52,959 nucleotides of DNA from Gamarada debralockiae (Eukaryota > Ascomycota > Leotiomycetes > Helotiales > Hyphodiscaceae): NCBI GenBank assembly GCA_002803225.1, contig NXFV01000331.1:1-52959 (forward strand), in the 5' to 3' direction. Below the pieces are notes generated by a model. The model was not told the DNA's origin and made no database searches. It saw only the letters and a list, made by a program, of their open reading frames with translations. The first letter of the stretch is position 1. Each line of letters opens with the position of its first letter. Made by a program: the position numbers and the translations under genes. Shown piece by piece: positions 21,846-32,399 of this stretch.

Positions 21846-23464
21846 TATCCTGTCTGGTTGAGAGATATTGGGTATTTGCGATTTGTACGTCAATCAATTG
21901 ATTATGCAATTATTGATTAAATTATGAAAAGGGGCAGTCGAATAGGTATGGCATTGCCTTGCTGGCCTCAGTCTGGACAAGCTCTATATAAAAGGGGGGT
22001 TGATTGCTGTTGCCAAGTCCGGGAAAGCGGTAAAAGCAAAACAGCTGAAAGTTCGTCCCGGTCTGACTCACAAAATCCGAGATCTTGCATCGACGGAAAA
22101 GCCTTCAAGCATGAAAGTCCTTTGCAGCGGTCGCTGATGCCTCTCAGCATGGTAGGATCTTCGAGTTTGACTCACGCGATAGAGATTGTGAGTCGTTCTA
22201 TGCGTTTGTTGACTGAGGAACCAGAGAATTCGCGATTGCGACATTACAGCAAGAAAAGGCGATTGCACATCACGTGAAGACGATTGGTCAGAGCACGTGA
22301 TGGAGGAGTAGTGCGGGTAGATCAAGAGTCTACCTGTGCTATAATTCCCGTCATCTGAGATCCGCCGTAGTAGTTATTTTGTATTCTTGTAAGCAGAAAC
22401 CACAAAACAAAATTTAACTCTGTGGTTGTGCGTTCTTTCTCCCCGGAAATTTAAGTTGTTCAAAGTTGAGAATAGAGACGAGAGGAGGATGAGGTTCAAA
22501 CCTGTAGTTTGCCCAAAGAATAGGATTGACAGTGTTGGGAATTCCATGATTCAAGAAGTCTATGAATTGGGGAATTTGATTTTATTCATTACTCAAGCAG
22601 TACTTAAAAGTACTGTTTACACAATTTTTGCTCTCTCGCTAGAGGCTTTTACTGATTCTTGCAGATGACCGCCCTCGATTTTGTCTGATGTTACTCCAAC
22701 AAAAGAAAGGGGTATGACTTACTCGGCAGCGTGCTCTTCAGTTGTCAATTTTGTTTGGTTCAAGCAGGATTGGGAGATATTTACTGATCTTTCAGGATTC
22801 TCATCCACCAGAGCAGTTCATCCAGCAACTAATCTTCAGACTCGAACCGGTGCACACAGACTGTTTCATCAATCCAGCGCCTGATGCACCTTCCTCCAAA
22901 AATGGGGTCGCATCGAGTGCGATCCGCGTACTCGAGGGGTAGATTGGGCTGTGGCGCTCCGATTGTCTGCCTACAGATTTTGCAGTCTCATTTCCTTCGA
23001 GTTCAGACAAGTCAACGTGTGTCAAAAGCATGTCGGCTCTGGTCAGACCGTGAAAGGGATCTCTGTATACCTTTCTGCGCTGGCGATGCGGATATTGGTA
23101 AAACGTACGTTAAATTCTGGGTAACGTGAAGAGCGTACAGTCATGTAGTGTCGGTGAGAACTTTTTGTCGATTTTGCGATGTGCGACAAAAAGTGAAGTC
23201 GGAGTATTTTGCTATCTCCGAACTATGGTTCTCGGTACGGAAATCCCGAGGCGACTCACTGACGTGCTTACTTATATAATCATAGGTAGAACCCGCGCGC
23301 CTTGTGTACATCCTGCATATCTGGAGAGGCTACAGAATTAGACCATTCACCTTCGCCACTCTAGGGATTCTATTTTATTTATTTATTTTTCTGTGTGTGT
23401 AGTCGAATCGAAACTTTACTAGAACACCGCTTTAGCTGAAGAGGAAATCTGCTCGTACGGGATT
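21846..23464. other. 1.6-kb promoter region between ABCF gene and Zn2Cys6 gene
   Basis: The gap separates divergent genes. It contains only short frames without domain support. A local inverted CACGTG-type motif density (CACGTGA near 22271 and GCACGTGATG near 22293) could be bHLH sites, but this is a weak inference. No RNA gene was seen. Confidence 0.4.
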
Positions 23465-25279
23465 ATGGATATGGACTTGCCTCATGGTCCTCGTCACAGC
23501 AGCACAATAAGGAGCTCCAATGGCTGTTGGACTTGCCGACTCCGGCGCAAAAAATGCGATGAAATACACCCTGTTTGCGACGCCTGCGCTGCACTCCATA
23601 TCACCTGCCACTACGACCAGGACAAACCGGAGTGGATGGATGGCGGCGTGAGACAGGAAGAGATGGCCGAGCGGCTCAAGCGCGAGGTTAAAGAAAAGGC
23701 CCGTCGCCGCGGTGGGGAGCGTGCAGTCCATGTCTCTGGCGACCGCATGTCAGTTGCCAAAGCTGCCACTGGCGAATTGATAGTACCTGAGGACCTGGCT
23801 ACTCCGATATGCGATCTCCTCAAGGCAACCCCAGACATTCACAATGATAGGATAGAGCCGTGCCCCGAGGCATCCACTATCTGGCTCCAACGTGGGGCTG
23901 GCTGTACGCTTATTAGCAAGGACGCTCGCGAAAGTATAGCCTTCAGACGGTCTGACAATATTCTCCTCATGTTTTACCTCGAACATTTATTTCCCTTCCT
24001 GTTCCCATTCTACCGCCCCTCTCTCCTTCAAGGCGGGAGAGCATGGATCTTGGAAATGATGATAAGCAGCCCGGTTGTACGAAAGGCTACCTTGTGTCAG
24101 AGTTCATATTTCTTCTCTCTCGCGCGGGGAACGGCCAATCGCGATGTAGGTTGGGAGACGGTGCTCACGCAGACCAGGGATGCCTTTGGGGTGCTGAGAC
24201 AGTCGCTGCAGGTTATCGATGGCTCAGGCATCACAGAACATCTGCACGGCGCTGTACGGATCATGGCAAGCATCATGCAGGTGCAGCGGTTTGAGATTGC
24301 TGTCTTGAGCTTTAACAACTGCCAGGCACACCTCAATGCCGCTCTGGCTCTTTTTAGACAGCTCCTCGACAGCCCTGGCGCCGTCAAACCGGCGGGGCCC
24401 AGTTCAAGCTTCAACACTCTCATAAGCCGCCTGGGGCCATCGCCATGGATTTTGCCTACCCAGTGTGTCCAGGTTCCGAGTGCTGAACAGGCCGCCTTTC
24501 GCTTCTCATCCGCCCTTTTGATATTGGATGACATTATTGCCAGCACAGTGCTTCAGGAGCAACCTAGACTCTACGAGTACCACCGCAGCCTTCTTGGTAA
24601 TATCGATGGCACCGACCCCCTTATCAATCTTGAGGCTGCTGTAGGGTGTCAAAATTGGGCGTTGCTACAAATCGGCGAGATTGCCGTGCTTGACGTATGG
24701 AAACAGCGATGTAAGAGAGCCGGAAGTCTCGACGTCATGGAGCTGGTCCACCGCGCCACAGCTATCAAGGACTCGTTGGAAGCTCATCTCACGCGGCTGG
24801 AAACCGACCCAATAATTATTCCAAAAGAGGGTAGCAACCTACTAGATATCTTCACAGCAGATTACTGCCAGCAATCAAAAACACCCACCAGCCAGAGCTC
24901 CTTGGTTACTCGTGTCTGGGCTCATGCAGCGCTCGTTTATCTATTTGTCGTTGTGTCCGGATGGCAGCCCGCTAGCGTCGATGTGCGTTATCACGTTGGT
25001 CGAATCGTCGAACTGCTGACGCGTCAAATATCGCCGCCGGCATTGCTGCGCACAGTGGTGTGGCCGTTCTGCGTGGCAGGCTGCCTCGCGGAGCCGGCGC
25101 AGGAAGCTCATTTGCGCGGAATGGTGGAGGCGTTGCAACCGCCAAGCGTCTTCGGCACTGTACGCAAGGCACTTGAGATTATGGAGAATGTATGGCGCAA
25201 CAGGGACGCAGGAGATGCTGCGAGCCGCGACCTCGCTACGTGCTTTAGGAACCAAGGTGATCTGGTGTTACTTGTTTAG
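23465..25279 (+). CDS. Zn2Cys6 transcription factor, candidate local pathway regulator
   Basis: A single-exon frame of 604 residues. The N-terminus carries a full binuclear cluster, CX2CX6CX5CX2CX6C (CWTCRLRRKKC, then HPVCDACAALHITC), followed directly by a basic, coiled helix (RQEEMAERLKREVKEKARRR). The remainder resembles the fungal-specific transcription factor domain of the PF11951 type (FYLEHLFPFLFPFYRP; GWETVLTQTRDAFGVLRQSL; LVYLFVVVSGW). It should be nuclear and DNA-binding. It lies next to an SDR (convergent, 133 bp away) and a dioxygenase, so a role in controlling them is possible. GC content is visibly higher than in the neighbouring intergenic DNA. The start at 23465 (MDMDLPHGPR) is close to MDLPHG at 23471; either would give nearly the same protein. 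Confidence 0.92.
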   Translation: MDMDLPHGPRHSSTIRSSNGCWTCRLRRKKCDEIHPVCDACAALHITCHYDQDKPEWMDGGVRQEEMAERLKREVKEKARRRGGERAVHVSGDRMSVAKAATGELIVPEDLATPICDLLKATPDIHNDRIEPCPEASTIWLQRGAGCTLISKDARESIAFRRSDNILLMFYLEHLFPFLFPFYRPSLLQGGRAWILEMMISSPVVRKATLCQSSYFFSLARGTANRDVGWETVLTQTRDAFGVLRQSLQVIDGSGITEHLHGAVRIMASIMQVQRFEIAVLSFNNCQAHLNAALALFRQLLDSPGAVKPAGPSSSFNTLISRLGPSPWILPTQCVQVPSAEQAAFRFSSALLILDDIIASTVLQEQPRLYEYHRSLLGNIDGTDPLINLEAAVGCQNWALLQIGEIAVLDVWKQRCKRAGSLDVMELVHRATAIKDSLEAHLTRLETDPIIIPKEGSNLLDIFTADYCQQSKTPTSQSSLVTRVWAHAALVYLFVVVSGWQPASVDVRYHVGRIVELLTRQISPPALLRTVVWPFCVAGCLAEPAQEAHLRGMVEALQPPSVFGTVRKALEIMENVWRNRDAGDAASRDLATCFRNQGDLVLLV

Positions 25280-25411
25280 AGGAGCAGTCGTGCAAGACAT
25301 GGAGAAACACCTCTGCTGCGTTTAAGGTACTTAATCCAGTCCTTGCCAATGACATTGATTTGAATATATAACTTTGAACTTTCTCTAGGTCCTCATTCCA
25401 GCTTGAACTTG

Positions 25412-26168
25412 TTACTTGAATTGGACATAACCCTTGTCCTTCACGAACGTGGCGTGCCATGGCACATTCTCCTCATGGTTCGCCAACAGTGCATAGAACT
25501 CGCCATGTGCGGCGCCGTCGAGCGCCATCCCCTTGAACTTACCATCTCCGTGGCGTTCATCGGCATAAAAGAATCTAGCGAGCCGGGCATGTCAGAAACA
25601 GTTTACGCGGAGCTTAGCTTTGAAATACTCACCGAAACCCCCGGACCGAGTACGTCGCATCGGCAAGGCCGATCCAGAATGCCGAAGCCGACTTGCCCAT
25701 GCCTAGATCCAACATCAGTGGCATGGGCGGGATGGAGACGTTCATGATGTTGCCGGTGTATATAAACGTCTTCTTGGACTCCTTGGGCAGTGTCTCCCAT
25801 CCACTGACAGCCTGCTGTGCTGCGACGTAAGGGCTAATAGTGTTGACATTCAAATCCAACGCGACACTCTCCGCTGAAATCGAAAAAATAGAGTCCTTAT
25901 CGGGAGGGTTCGTGAGTGCCGCTGCGTTGTAGACGACGACACTTGGAGAGGTGTGGAACTCGGTCTTGACTGCATCGAATAGTGCTGGAATCGAGTCGGG
26001 CTTGGTAAAGTCTGCCTTGAGGGAGAGAAACCCTTTGGCAGTCTTGGTGCCACTCCCACTCCTAGACGCAACGGCGACCTTGTAGCTGTTGCTGGCGAAT
26101 TTCTCAGCGACGGAGACACCGATCCTAGGCCCAGCTCCGAGAATAAGTACAACAGGGTTGGCTGCCAT
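25412..26168 (-). CDS. Atypical short-chain dehydrogenase/reductase
   Basis: Exons 26168-25633 and 25574-25412 joined by a 58-nt intron give 232 residues. The N-terminal Rossmann signature is VLILGAGPRIGVSVAEKF, a variant of GxxxGxG, followed by an Arg-rich loop (VASRSGSGTK) that suggests NADP(H). NAA (VVYNAAAL) fits the SDR NAG motif. The usual YxxxK catalytic pair is not obvious: the region after the strand-5 serine reads FIYTGNIMN and later LGMGKSASAFW, where G-K-S takes the place expected of Y-x-x-x-K. The C-terminal exon ends GYVQFK. An upstream ATG at 26204 would add 12 residues; the start at 26168 was chosen because it leads straight into the Rossmann strand. Its neighbours are a regulator and a ring-cleavage-type dioxygenase. 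Confidence 0.9.
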
Positions 26169-26966
26169 TGCGCTTTTATGGTCGATAGTAAAGATGGACC
26201 TCAAGGGATTTGGGTTACAAAGAAGCTCGGATATGGAATGGAAGAATGGAGTTATCTTGGAGCCGAGATGCCTTCTATTTATACCAAGCAGAGTCTACAT
26301 TCATTCACAACACTTTGGTCCAACCCGCCTTCTTTCTGAGTATTTGTAATCACACTCTTGGTTTACACCCCTTCTGAACTGCGGGTTCGAAGGTCGGACA
26401 GGAACAATGGCATCACATCAATCCATATGCAGTACCAGAGCAACTCAGTTGCCTGAGACTGCCTTACTGTAGTCGGTTCATTGGGACCCACAAGCCGCGC
26501 GCGATGATCCGCCAAGCCGAACAGGCCGGGCAAGGTCCTGCGGGCCAGGCCGCGCGATGAGCCCTGCAGGTTATGCAGGCCGCGCGCGGCGAGTCTAGCT
26601 CCCAATCAACTTGCCCAGATGTCGTCCCGTCCATATTCCGAGAGCACTGTAATTAGATACGATTAACGTCAGTCACACATCAACATCATGGGCTGAGAAA
26701 CCGGTTCATGAAGCTGAACTTCGTCGCGCGCGGGAATGCCTACGCTGCAGGGCGTTGAATATCGAACACGCGCGACAAACGATTCGTATCGAACCCTATC
26801 TCGACAACTTTCTGAAATCCCGTCCTCTGTGCATTTGACGATGGATTTGTCAGCTCGCTGTCTGAATGATTGCAGTCATTGATAATGCTACATCCCCAAG
26901 ACGCCGATTGATTCTTCTTTTTTCTAAGACACAAGAAATTCAAAGAAAAGCTGGACATAGCGCGTC
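26169..26966. other. Divergent promoter region between SDR and dioxygenase, with a GC-rich island
   Basis: No gene is supported. The interval 26485-26595 is strongly GC-rich, with three GCCGCGCG-type motifs, in an otherwise mixed region. Both flanking genes read away from this gap, so shared regulation is possible. Confidence 0.5.
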
Positions 26967-28115
26967 ATGTCCTTAACGCTGTTATCCAACCGTTCAGTTA
27001 TCCGTTCAAGGTACATATACTTTGCTATTCTCCTTGTGAGCTTGTCTATCCCGCTCGTCTACCGCACTGCCCAGTCGTACACGAGCAGCATCTGGCAAGC
27101 CGCCACCACACAATCAGTCACGCAAGCTGCAAGTCCTATGTCTGATTCCTTACATCTAAATAGTCCTTCACGAACACCCGTCTACTTCCTTAGCATTGGC
27201 GGGCCCAACTTCATGGAAGACACGGACCACCCTGCCTATGCCAAACTGGCTGCAGTCGGGCGGGAGATCACGACAAAAGTCAAACCCAAGGCAGTGGTCG
27301 TCTTTTCTGCCCACTGGCAAGACGGTCCAAACAAGATTAAGATCAATGTCGCCGAGCAGACGGATCTAATTTATGATTTCTACGGCTTTCCGCCGCACTA
27401 CTACAAATATGAGTATCCGAACAAGGGAAGCCCCGAGGTTGCCAAAAAGGTTATTGAGAAGCTAGAAGTTGCCGGTATTGAGGTTGAGAGAGTCAAACGG
27501 GGCCTTGATCATGGCGTCTGGGCGGGTTTTATGGTTGGTAGGTTATGATTTTTTTTTGTCTCTTAGATATTCTCGGCATCTTGTTGCTGATGCACTGCCC
27601 GGACAGCTTTTGGTCCGAAGAAGAACCCATTGAATGTACCAATTGTGCAAGTTTCGCTATACAATAATGAGGACCCGGATCAACATTACCGCATAGGGCA
27701 GGCACTGGAAAGTCTGCGAGATGAAGGCATTCTAATAATCGCCGCGGGAATGGCTGTTCACAATCTTCGTGATTTCCGGGCCACGAGGGCAACCGGCGAG
27801 ACCATGCCGTAAGCAAATCCTACAGGCAATATCAGGTCGATTGTGGTCCTGCTAATGCTGTTCAGTTACGCCTTCAGCTTTGACGAGGCACTGAAAGAGG
27901 CTGCCACCGCAAAGCCAGAGGAACGTCAAGCAAAGATGTCAGCTTTGATGAGGCACAGTGACGCCAGAAAGGCGCATCCTACCTTAGAGCATATTCTTCC
28001 GATTCATGTTGGCACAGGCGCTGCAGGCTCAGATCTTGGCGAACAATTGTGGACTTTTCCTGAAGGAAGTTTGAGTTGGGCGCAGTATCGGTTTGGTAAA
28101 GTTGCAGCGGCGTAG
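26967..28115 (+). CDS. LigB/DODA-type extradiol dioxygenase homologue with N-terminal membrane anchor
   Basis: Exons 26967-27537, 27607-27808 and 27866-28115 join in phase (introns of 69 and 57 nt) into 340 residues. Residues of about 17-33 (YIYFAILLVSLSIPLVY) form a membrane anchor or signal anchor, unusual for this family. The LigB core has SIGGPNFMEDTDHPAY, VVVFSAHWQ, GLDHGVWAGFMV, VPIVQVSL and GMAVHNLRDF. Family members use three His/acid ligands for non-haem iron (zinc in some). SAHW, DHGVW and VHN are kept, but the first motif, normally S/THGxP, reads SIGGP with Ile at residue 77. Members open catechol rings, for example of DOPA. Activity of this copy is doubtful. It sits divergently to an SDR. 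Confidence 0.9.
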
Positions 28116-29580
28116 AGTAGCATTGAACTTGAGCAATTTGGATTGAAAGGCACTTTCTGATTATAACAAGATATATTTTACAATCCTCCAACGTTACTGG
28201 ACAAGTGTTTCTCTTCCGAAGGCGTGAGGTGCTTGCTGTTGGCGTTTCGCCTTTTTCTCGTCTCGAGGGTTGTGCATGTGCACCGTACCACAGGCTCCTG
28301 CTCAATGTGTCTGCACCAAGTGTGCAAATTCCTGTAGGTACGGCACATGGTTGCCATTCTTTCCTGTGTCGGGTTAAAAATTCGTTGAACGTTGAAGATG
28401 CAATTGAGGGTTGACAGAATTCGTGTGGTGAAGAGTGTGAAGTCGAGCGACAAGGAGGAGAAATATCTTGCCAAACAAAGCGGTAAGATATATGCCACAA
28501 CAATTCATCGTTTACAGACATGTACATTGTACATTTCTGCTTTAGAGAGTCACAATGCATTGTCCCCCGGTGAATCTTTGTCCCCTCTCGCAAGAATAAT
28601 CCCTCCACAGCGCACCTACCACAGCAATTTGGGCTTTCGGACAGGATTAAGTGAACCAACCAATCAGCCACTGCATGTCCTTCGTTGACATATTCAAGTG
28701 CTGTTGGAAGGGGCAATGCAATGCTCCTCTGACTCTCAATTTTGATGAATAAGCCCGGAAGGCTCCCAATGATTCCGGTGAATGCCAACTGGTTGACCAG
28801 CAGATTTCATTCGTGATTAAAAGATTGAAATGAGTGTTGTGAAGGCAGCTCCGCGATACTTCTAGCTGTGCTTGAGTTCACCTCTGAATCCGAGTTAGTG
28901 AAGGGTACAATAAGAGCAAACTCGGAGCTTCATTCAAAGAGTGCGAAAGGCGTAATTTCCTCCGAGAGGGAATCACGAATTGCAGCGGATAATGAATTAT
29001 TAGAGATTCTCCATGTTGATATCACAACCCAGTTATTACAGTCAGACCCGAGAACTTACTGCATGCATGAAGAAAGAATACCGTATTAATGGGTTTATAT
29101 GATACGTTCTTATAACCTTAAACAGTGTTGTAGATCGATTTGGGGCCGTTCCTTATACCAGGAGTATTTGCTTATAGAGGGAGTTTTACATGATTTTTAA
29201 CCGGCTTAGCGTTTAATGGATCCATGTCAAGACCGTTCGTTATAATCTTATTAGAAATTATTGTGGTGTTTTGAATCGATTTAGAACCGTTCGATATAAG
29301 TGGGGAGTCGATAAAAGTCGAATATGTCTTATAAACTAATTAATACGGTATCTAGGTTTGAAGGAAAGAGTCGTTCGTCAAGAAAGGGGCCAAGAAAGCA
29401 GATGACACGTGACTGAAAATTAACCGCAGACGTCATTGACGTCGCCCGTATCAGAAAACCGTTCGACTTTGAATTAACAAACGCGATTACTCCAATCGAG
29501 AAGCCTTTACTCCTTCCTTGGAGAGACTTCACTTCTTCTCGAGACCTCTTTCCCAAGCCAGCGCATCCAAAGCACCTGCA
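28116..29580. other. Gap without a supportable gene, AT-rich right half
   Basis: A 269-codon minus-strand frame (27979-28788) overlaps the last exon of the dioxygenase on the other strand and shows no domain; it is treated as spurious. From 28.8 to 29.4 kb the sequence is AT-rich, with degenerate direct repeats near 29124 and 29262. Confidence 0.5.
29124..29303. repeat. Degenerate AT-rich direct repeats
   Basis: A segment at about 29124-29152 (TAGATCGATTTGGGGCCGTT) recurs in altered form at about 29262-29299 (GAATCGATTTAGAACCGTT), and a shorter ACCGTTCG..TATAA motif occurs at about 29231. The differences are mostly G/A transitions. It may be the end of an old mobile element. Confidence 0.5.
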
Positions 29581-30376
29581 ATGGCGTCAGAAGCTCCCCT
29601 CCACTACGAGGCATCCGCGGGGACCACCCACCTCCAAGTCACCGACGCGCTTCCCTCAGAAGTCGTTCAATGCTTGCAGAACGCACGATTCGTATGCAGT
29701 TCTGCCCCCAGAGCTCTCGAATCCCCAGCTAATCTCTCATCTCCAGCTCCATCTCGCAACATGCACCAACCTCTTCCCCCACGTCTCCCTCATGAACTAC
29801 ACCTACCTCCCTTCCTCACCCTACTCCACCTCACCCACAATAATAATGACCACCAATCCCTCCTCGAAGAAAACTCTCAACCTAATCTCTAACCCACACG
29901 TCTCCCTCCTCGTCCACGACTGGGTCTCACATCGCCCACCAACCAGCAACCGCCGTGGCTCAACAGCTGAACGAAATGGTTCCCCGCCTCCAGAAGCTTC
30001 ACGCTCCTCTCTCGCTGCCCTATTACTCAACCTTAATACATCTGCGTTGAGCAGTATATCTGTGACGATAAATGGCGATGCGCGGTTAGTGGAGAGGGGC
30101 ACGGATGAGGAGACGTTCTATAGGGAGCAGCATTTGGATAATAATACGTTCAGTGATGGGGATGAGAGAAGGAATAATTGGGGCGCGAGGGAGAGTGAGG
30201 ATAATGATGGTGGGAGGGGTAGTTTTATTGAGGATGAGGAGGTTAGGGTTGTGGTTGTCGAGATTAGGGATGGGAGGGTGTCGGATTGGAAGGGTGCTGT
30301 GAGGGATTGGAGTTTGGTTAGGGGTGCGGGGGAGAATGATATGAGTGGTGATCGACTGGTTAATGGCCTTGCATGA
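29581..30376 (+). CDS. PNPOx-like FMN-binding split-barrel protein
   Basis: Exon 1 (29581-29691, 37 codons) and exon 2 (29747-30376) are joined by a 55-nt intron and give 246 residues. The junction produces NARFLHLATCTNLFPHVSLM, followed by NYTYLP, IIMTTNPSSKKTLNLI and NPHVSLLVHDWVSHR, the hallmark of the fungal putative pyridoxamine 5'-phosphate oxidase family (yeast YLR456W/YPR172W relatives). Such proteins bind FMN; their true reaction is not settled. The second half after VSHR is acidic and low-complexity (RGTDEETFYREQ; ESEDNDGGRGSFIEDEE) and contains runs of AGG/GAG/GAT codons, but the frame stays open and ends with a plausible final strand (VRVVVVEIRDGRVSDWKGAV), fitting the usual fold end. 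Confidence 0.9.
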
Positions 30377-31552
30377 AGAACTTCGAAAAGGTCTTGCTTC
30401 ACGGATTGGGTGGGTCATGAGTATGGCTGAATGATCACAGGATTACTTATCGGCAAGGTTGCCAGGCCTGGCGGGGAAAAGTACTGAGCATAGCTTTCTA
30501 TTGTTGGTACAAAATATGCCATCCATCCCAGTCTACTGCTAGCATATGCAATGCAGTGCGCATCACGCAAACCTCGAGCCCAGAAGGTCTCACACGGCAG
30601 TCAAGCCATGAACCTCGATGTCTCTTCCTAAATTCTTACACGGGCGACTATAGCACGGCATCATTGATTGCAGAAAAAAGTAGAGATGACAACCTTTATC
30701 GCAGCCTCCTATTTGTCAACGTGCTTCTTCAACCTTCTCTTCAACTCTACTGCCCATCAACTATCGAAACCGCAGGCGAATCTACAACTACCCGATGGCG
30801 AGCACAACTGAAGAGTCAAAAAGCTTTGAAGGGCCTCTCATTAAGAGTCTCTATGTGGCAGTCAACAAGAATAACCAGAAATGGCTCGCGGGGTTGAAAA
30901 CGGAGGAATTAATGAAATTCGAGGCTTTGAGGGTGGTATTCAAGAGCTAGAGTAAGTGTTTTGCCGTCGAATCAAAAACTGGATGATGCTGATTCATAAG
31001 GAACTATTATCCTTCTCCCTCAGCTAACTGTACATCGAATGACCTTGAAAATCAACTTCCAAACTACCATCTTCGATCTATCCCAAGTGGACTAGCAACA
31101 CGACAGACCCAGGCCGTTAGTCTCGTACGAGCTTCCCTTGGAGAAACAAGAAAGCTGGTTCTCTTTTACCCAGGGATTGATGGAAAACGCGAAGAGAAGG
31201 CAATTACGGATGCAATTACGTATATCAGTAAGGATTTGGCCTGAGTCCCACTTCCAGCAAGAGGAAAGTGCTGAGAGACATAGGATTTGGAATTTGGAGG
31301 ATGCAGCTGGTGTATCCTTGGCCTGGACTGGCCACTGAAGATCATATGGGATCTGCTCTTCTAAAAGCCCGGTAACTTTCGATCGTTCAAACCGAATGAA
31401 CGATTGAGATCTTCACAGGCGAGTGCTAACTGGCTGGTATTCAAGACTTTTAAGTACTCGAGCACGAATCTCTGTTGTTGTGTGAGACCTCCTTGGCGCG
31501 TCTTTCCCAGATCCATACCTCATCCCCTTCGAGCTCTTCCATATCCCAGCGA
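30377..31552. other. Gap with gene-like fragments of unknown origin
   Basis: A frame from an ATG near 30796 encodes about 50 residues (MASTTEESKSFEGPLIKSLY and on) before a stop, and frames around 31010-31250 look coding-like (YPSPSANCTSNDLENQ; LGETRKLVLFYPGIDGKREE) but end in stops. They could be the remains of one small gene. I do not recognise the family. Confidence 0.35.
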
Positions 31553-32098
31553 TCACTCTTTCCTCCACTTCCCAGAGAGCAAGCTTCCAGACAGGGAATC
31601 TTTCTGTGCGGAAGGTAGCCTCACCACAACCCTATTCACCCCTTTTGTTGAAGCTTGCATCAATTTTTCGATTACTTTCAGGCTTGGTAGATCTTTGTTC
31701 GCGGGCGGGGGATTCCAATGGGTTGAGCCAGGTGAAACCATGATGACAATCGTCTCCAGGTGGTTTTCTTGAAAGAGTTTGTGGTTCATTGCAGGCTCGT
31801 TACAGCTTCCTTGCACTTGCCAATAAATCTTCAAACAACTGATGTTTGAAGGTTTGAAGAAGAAGGGAGCGTTCAAGAAAGCTTCGCTCCCGGAGTTGCC
31901 GAAGAAGACTCTGGCATTCGTTCTCCTGTAGATTTCCGCAGCCTCCTCGTAGAGGACGTGATCAATTTTGAGTGCTTCAAGCAGGATAGGGATCTTGCTC
32001 CCGTGGGATTGATGTAAATTGTGGTTTAGAGAGTAAATACTCTGACGGAGCTCGGGAGGGAGCTTCTTGAGCGGAAAATGCCTGATAGCTTCGCTCAT
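31553..32098 (-). CDS. Small F-box/2EXR-like hypothetical protein
   Basis: A 181-residue intronless frame. The N-terminus, FPLKKLPPELRQSIYSLNHN, has the spacing of F-box-like and 2EXR domains, which are greatly expanded in helotialean fungi and end, as here, in mixed alpha/beta sequence (NARVFFGNSG; VVVRLPSAQK). Full-length relatives are usually longer, about 200-350 residues, so this may be a truncated copy. The F-box role would be as substrate adaptor in SCF ubiquitin ligases, but for this protein that is only inference from a short motif. Confidence 0.55.
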   Translation of the reverse strand: MSEAIRHFPLKKLPPELRQSIYSLNHNLHQSHGSKIPILLEALKIDHVLYEEAAEIYRRTNARVFFGNSGSEAFLNAPFFFKPSNISCLKIYWQVQGSCNEPAMNHKLFQENHLETIVIMVSPGSTHWNPPPANKDLPSLKVIEKLMQASTKGVNRVVVRLPSAQKDSLSGSLLSGKWRKE

Positions 32099-32399
32099 AG
32101 TTGTGATGGGGATGCTAACGTGTTTTCTTTTTTAGATGAAGAAAGTCCTTCTCTAATCTCTTCTCTTTTAATCAATCAAGATATTTTGGGGTCTCGATTG
32201 AAGTTGAAAATGTTAGGCATGACGAGCAGATGGACGCCATGTCCAGGCAACAGGCATCAGCGAACAGCGGAGAGGTGGTTGCAAAGGATTGAGGTGTAGG
32301 TGTAATAAAGAATTACTGCATCCAAACTTTCAATATAGGGAGCAAGGTCACCGCAGCTTGCACATCGCATCATAGAGCCTCACTGAGGTACAGAATTAT

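Noticed and set aside
26485..26595. A CRISPR-like or tRNA-like array suggested by the GC-rich repeats
   Set aside because: The repeats are short, irregularly spaced and unlike either; the host is a fungus.
27979..28788. A 269-codon minus-strand open frame
   Set aside because: It overlaps the final exon of the dioxygenase on the opposite strand, has no recognisable domain and shows no family-like segments.
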